41,087 bases of DNA, from contig JALHRK010000015.1 in the NCBI GenBank assembly GCA_022841505.1, positions 1 through 41,087 of the forward strand. Reading direction: 5' to 3'. The translations under genes and the position numbers were made by a program. A model generated the notes under the pieces. That model was not told where the DNA came from. It ran no database searches and saw nothing but the letters and a program-made list of their open reading frames with translations. Below, in pieces: positions 40,370 to 41,087 of this stretch (its first letter is position 1; every line of letters begins with the position of its first letter). This DNA comes from Saprospiraceae bacterium (GTDB taxonomy: Bacteria; Bacteroidota; Bacteroidia; Chitinophagales; Saprospiraceae).

Positions 40370-40924
40370 ATGAGCGCAGGAGAAAACCGACTTGCTGCAA
40401 TAATTGAGGCTTGTCGCCGCCAGGATCGGGCCAGCCAGAAAGAACTGTACCAGCTGTTTTACAGCTTTGCATTAGCCGTTGCTATGCGCTATACCGCTTC
40501 AGCAGAAGAAGCACGCGAAATTGTGAATGACGTATTCTTCCGGGTTTTTACCAAAATTGACCATTACAATGCTGAATTGCCTTTCAAAGCCTGGCTCAAC
40601 AAGGTAGCAGTTCACAGCGCCATTGATTACTATCGCAAGTATCACTCCCATACTGCACCAATGGCCGAACTCTCTGATGCAATGGGAGTGGAAGTGGACA
40701 ATTCCTTATTTAGTCGCCTTTCGGCAGATGAATTGCGCGCCTTGGTGCAACAATTGCCGCCAGCCTATCGCATGGCAATCAACCTGTATGCCATCGAAGG
40801 TTATAACCATCAGGAAATTGCCAATATGATGGGCATTACAGAAGGCACCTCGAAGTCGAATTTATTTAAAGCAAGGGCAAAGCTTAAACAACTGATGCTC
40901 CAGCAGGAAGTCATCCGTAGATAG
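40370..40924 (+). CDS. ECF-type RNA polymerase sigma factor
   Basis: Alternative sigma factor of 184 aa. Region 2 (about residues 25-95) includes LYQLFYSFALAVAMRYTASAEEAREIVNDVFFRVF and the -10 recognition part FKAWLNKVAVHSAIDYYRK. Region 4 (about 125-175) has LVQQLPPAYRMAINLYAIEGYNHQEIANMMGITEGTSKSNLFKARAKL, a clear helix-turn-helix. There is no sigma 1.1 or region 3. The start is ATG 40370. The gene 55 bp downstream is probably its regulator, the common ECF arrangement in Bacteroidota. Its target promoters cannot be told from this window. Confidence 0.94.
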   Translation: MSAGENRLAAIIEACRRQDRASQKELYQLFYSFALAVAMRYTASAEEAREIVNDVFFRVFTKIDHYNAELPFKAWLNKVAVHSAIDYYRKYHSHTAPMAELSDAMGVEVDNSLFSRLSADELRALVQQLPPAYRMAINLYAIEGYNHQEIANMMGITEGTSKSNLFKARAKLKQLMLQQEVIRR

Positions 40925-40979
40925 GGTTTATTCCAAACAACAAAGACAATTTTCAGTCAAGCTGAAAAAAATATCGCGT

Positions 40980-41087
40980 ATGGACGAGCAGGACTTTGAC
41001 AAATTATTTTCCGAAAAAATGAAAGCGGCCACGGTTACAGACTTCAGCGATGAAGACTGGCAGCCGCTTTCACAACGGCTCGACACC
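40980..41087 (+). CDS. Start of the protein encoded after the sigma factor (partial, possible anti-sigma)
   Basis: Only 36 codons are visible (MDEQDFDKLFSEKM ... PLSQRLDT), running off the window; the ORF track omits it. The ATG follows the sigma factor stop by 55 bp and the reading frame stays open to the edge. The segment DEDWQPLSQRL resembles the cytoplasmic N-terminus seen in Bacteroidota proteins encoded beside ECF sigma factors, in which a helix before a transmembrane segment binds the sigma factor. Function is inferred from position alone. Confidence 0.6.
   Translation, partial: MDEQDFDKLFSEKMKAATVTDFSDEDWQPLSQRLDT

Overview
The window reads as a Bacteroidota chromosome, most likely a Saprospiria/Saprospiraceae-type bacterium. 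The grounds are a PorQ-like type IX secretion (T9SS) protein, a 1.8 kaa secreted protein with a C-terminal T9SS sorting domain, YpdA-type flavoprotein and DUF4271/DUF6503/DUF2809-like families, and promoter-like TAnnTTTG boxes with upstream TTTG instead of sigma70 hexamers. I see no prophage, integrase, CRISPR array or secondary-metabolite cluster; most genes are housekeeping or envelope genes. The placement is inferred from gene families, not from a marker gene.

Layout. 1-6512 (minus): a MacAB-TolC-like export operon (outer-membrane channel, adaptor lipoprotein, permease, ATPase) followed by a LytS-type kinase and a LytTR response regulator, the last cut by the window edge. 6834-8550 (minus): HemD and a DUF4271 membrane protein. 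8824-10860 (plus): a second two-component pair (HisKA kinase and OmpR-type regulator). 10863-16563 (minus): small membrane protein, a Tat-type gluconate-dehydrogenase-subunit-3-like protein with its GMC oxidoreductase, and a secreted S9 peptidase. 16604-17173 (plus): NUDIX hydrolase. 17338-24190 (minus): RsmF-like rRNA methyltransferase, secreted M20 peptidase, DUF2809 protein, DinB-like protein, PorQ and a D-threonine-aldolase-like PLP enzyme. 24284-25506 (plus): tRNA-Cys with its own promoter and terminator, then an exported glycosylasparaginase. 25605-28598 (minus): GNAT, small lipoprotein, SGNH lipoprotein, YpdA-like reductase. 28859-30667 (plus): secreted TPR protein. 31102-40049 (minus): giant T9SS cargo protein, TsaB, DUF6503-like lipoprotein, RecR and an arginyl-transferase-like protein. 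40370-end (plus): ECF sigma factor and the start of its downstream partner.

The most unusual content is between the genes. (1) Three copies of a ~120 bp hairpin element (2619-2739, 17216-17337, 30668-30787) have nearly invariant ends, while both the outer and inner stems differ between copies with compensating changes on the opposite arm. This suggests selection on a folded structure. Two copies begin directly at a stop codon, and the M20 peptidase stop is followed by a fragment of the same end. (2) A 94 bp MITE-like element has 19 bp perfect terminal inverted repeats and a 9 bp target duplication. (3) A 189 bp inverted-repeat element is full of nested hairpins. (4) A family of composite GTTCGTTGTTCG-type repeats occurs twice, one copy interrupted by another repeat. 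(5) Many genes are followed, directly after the stop codon, by short imperfect tandem repeats whose unit differs from gene to gene. Together these make a repeat-rich intergenic landscape that is a better candidate for something undescribed than any protein-coding cluster here.
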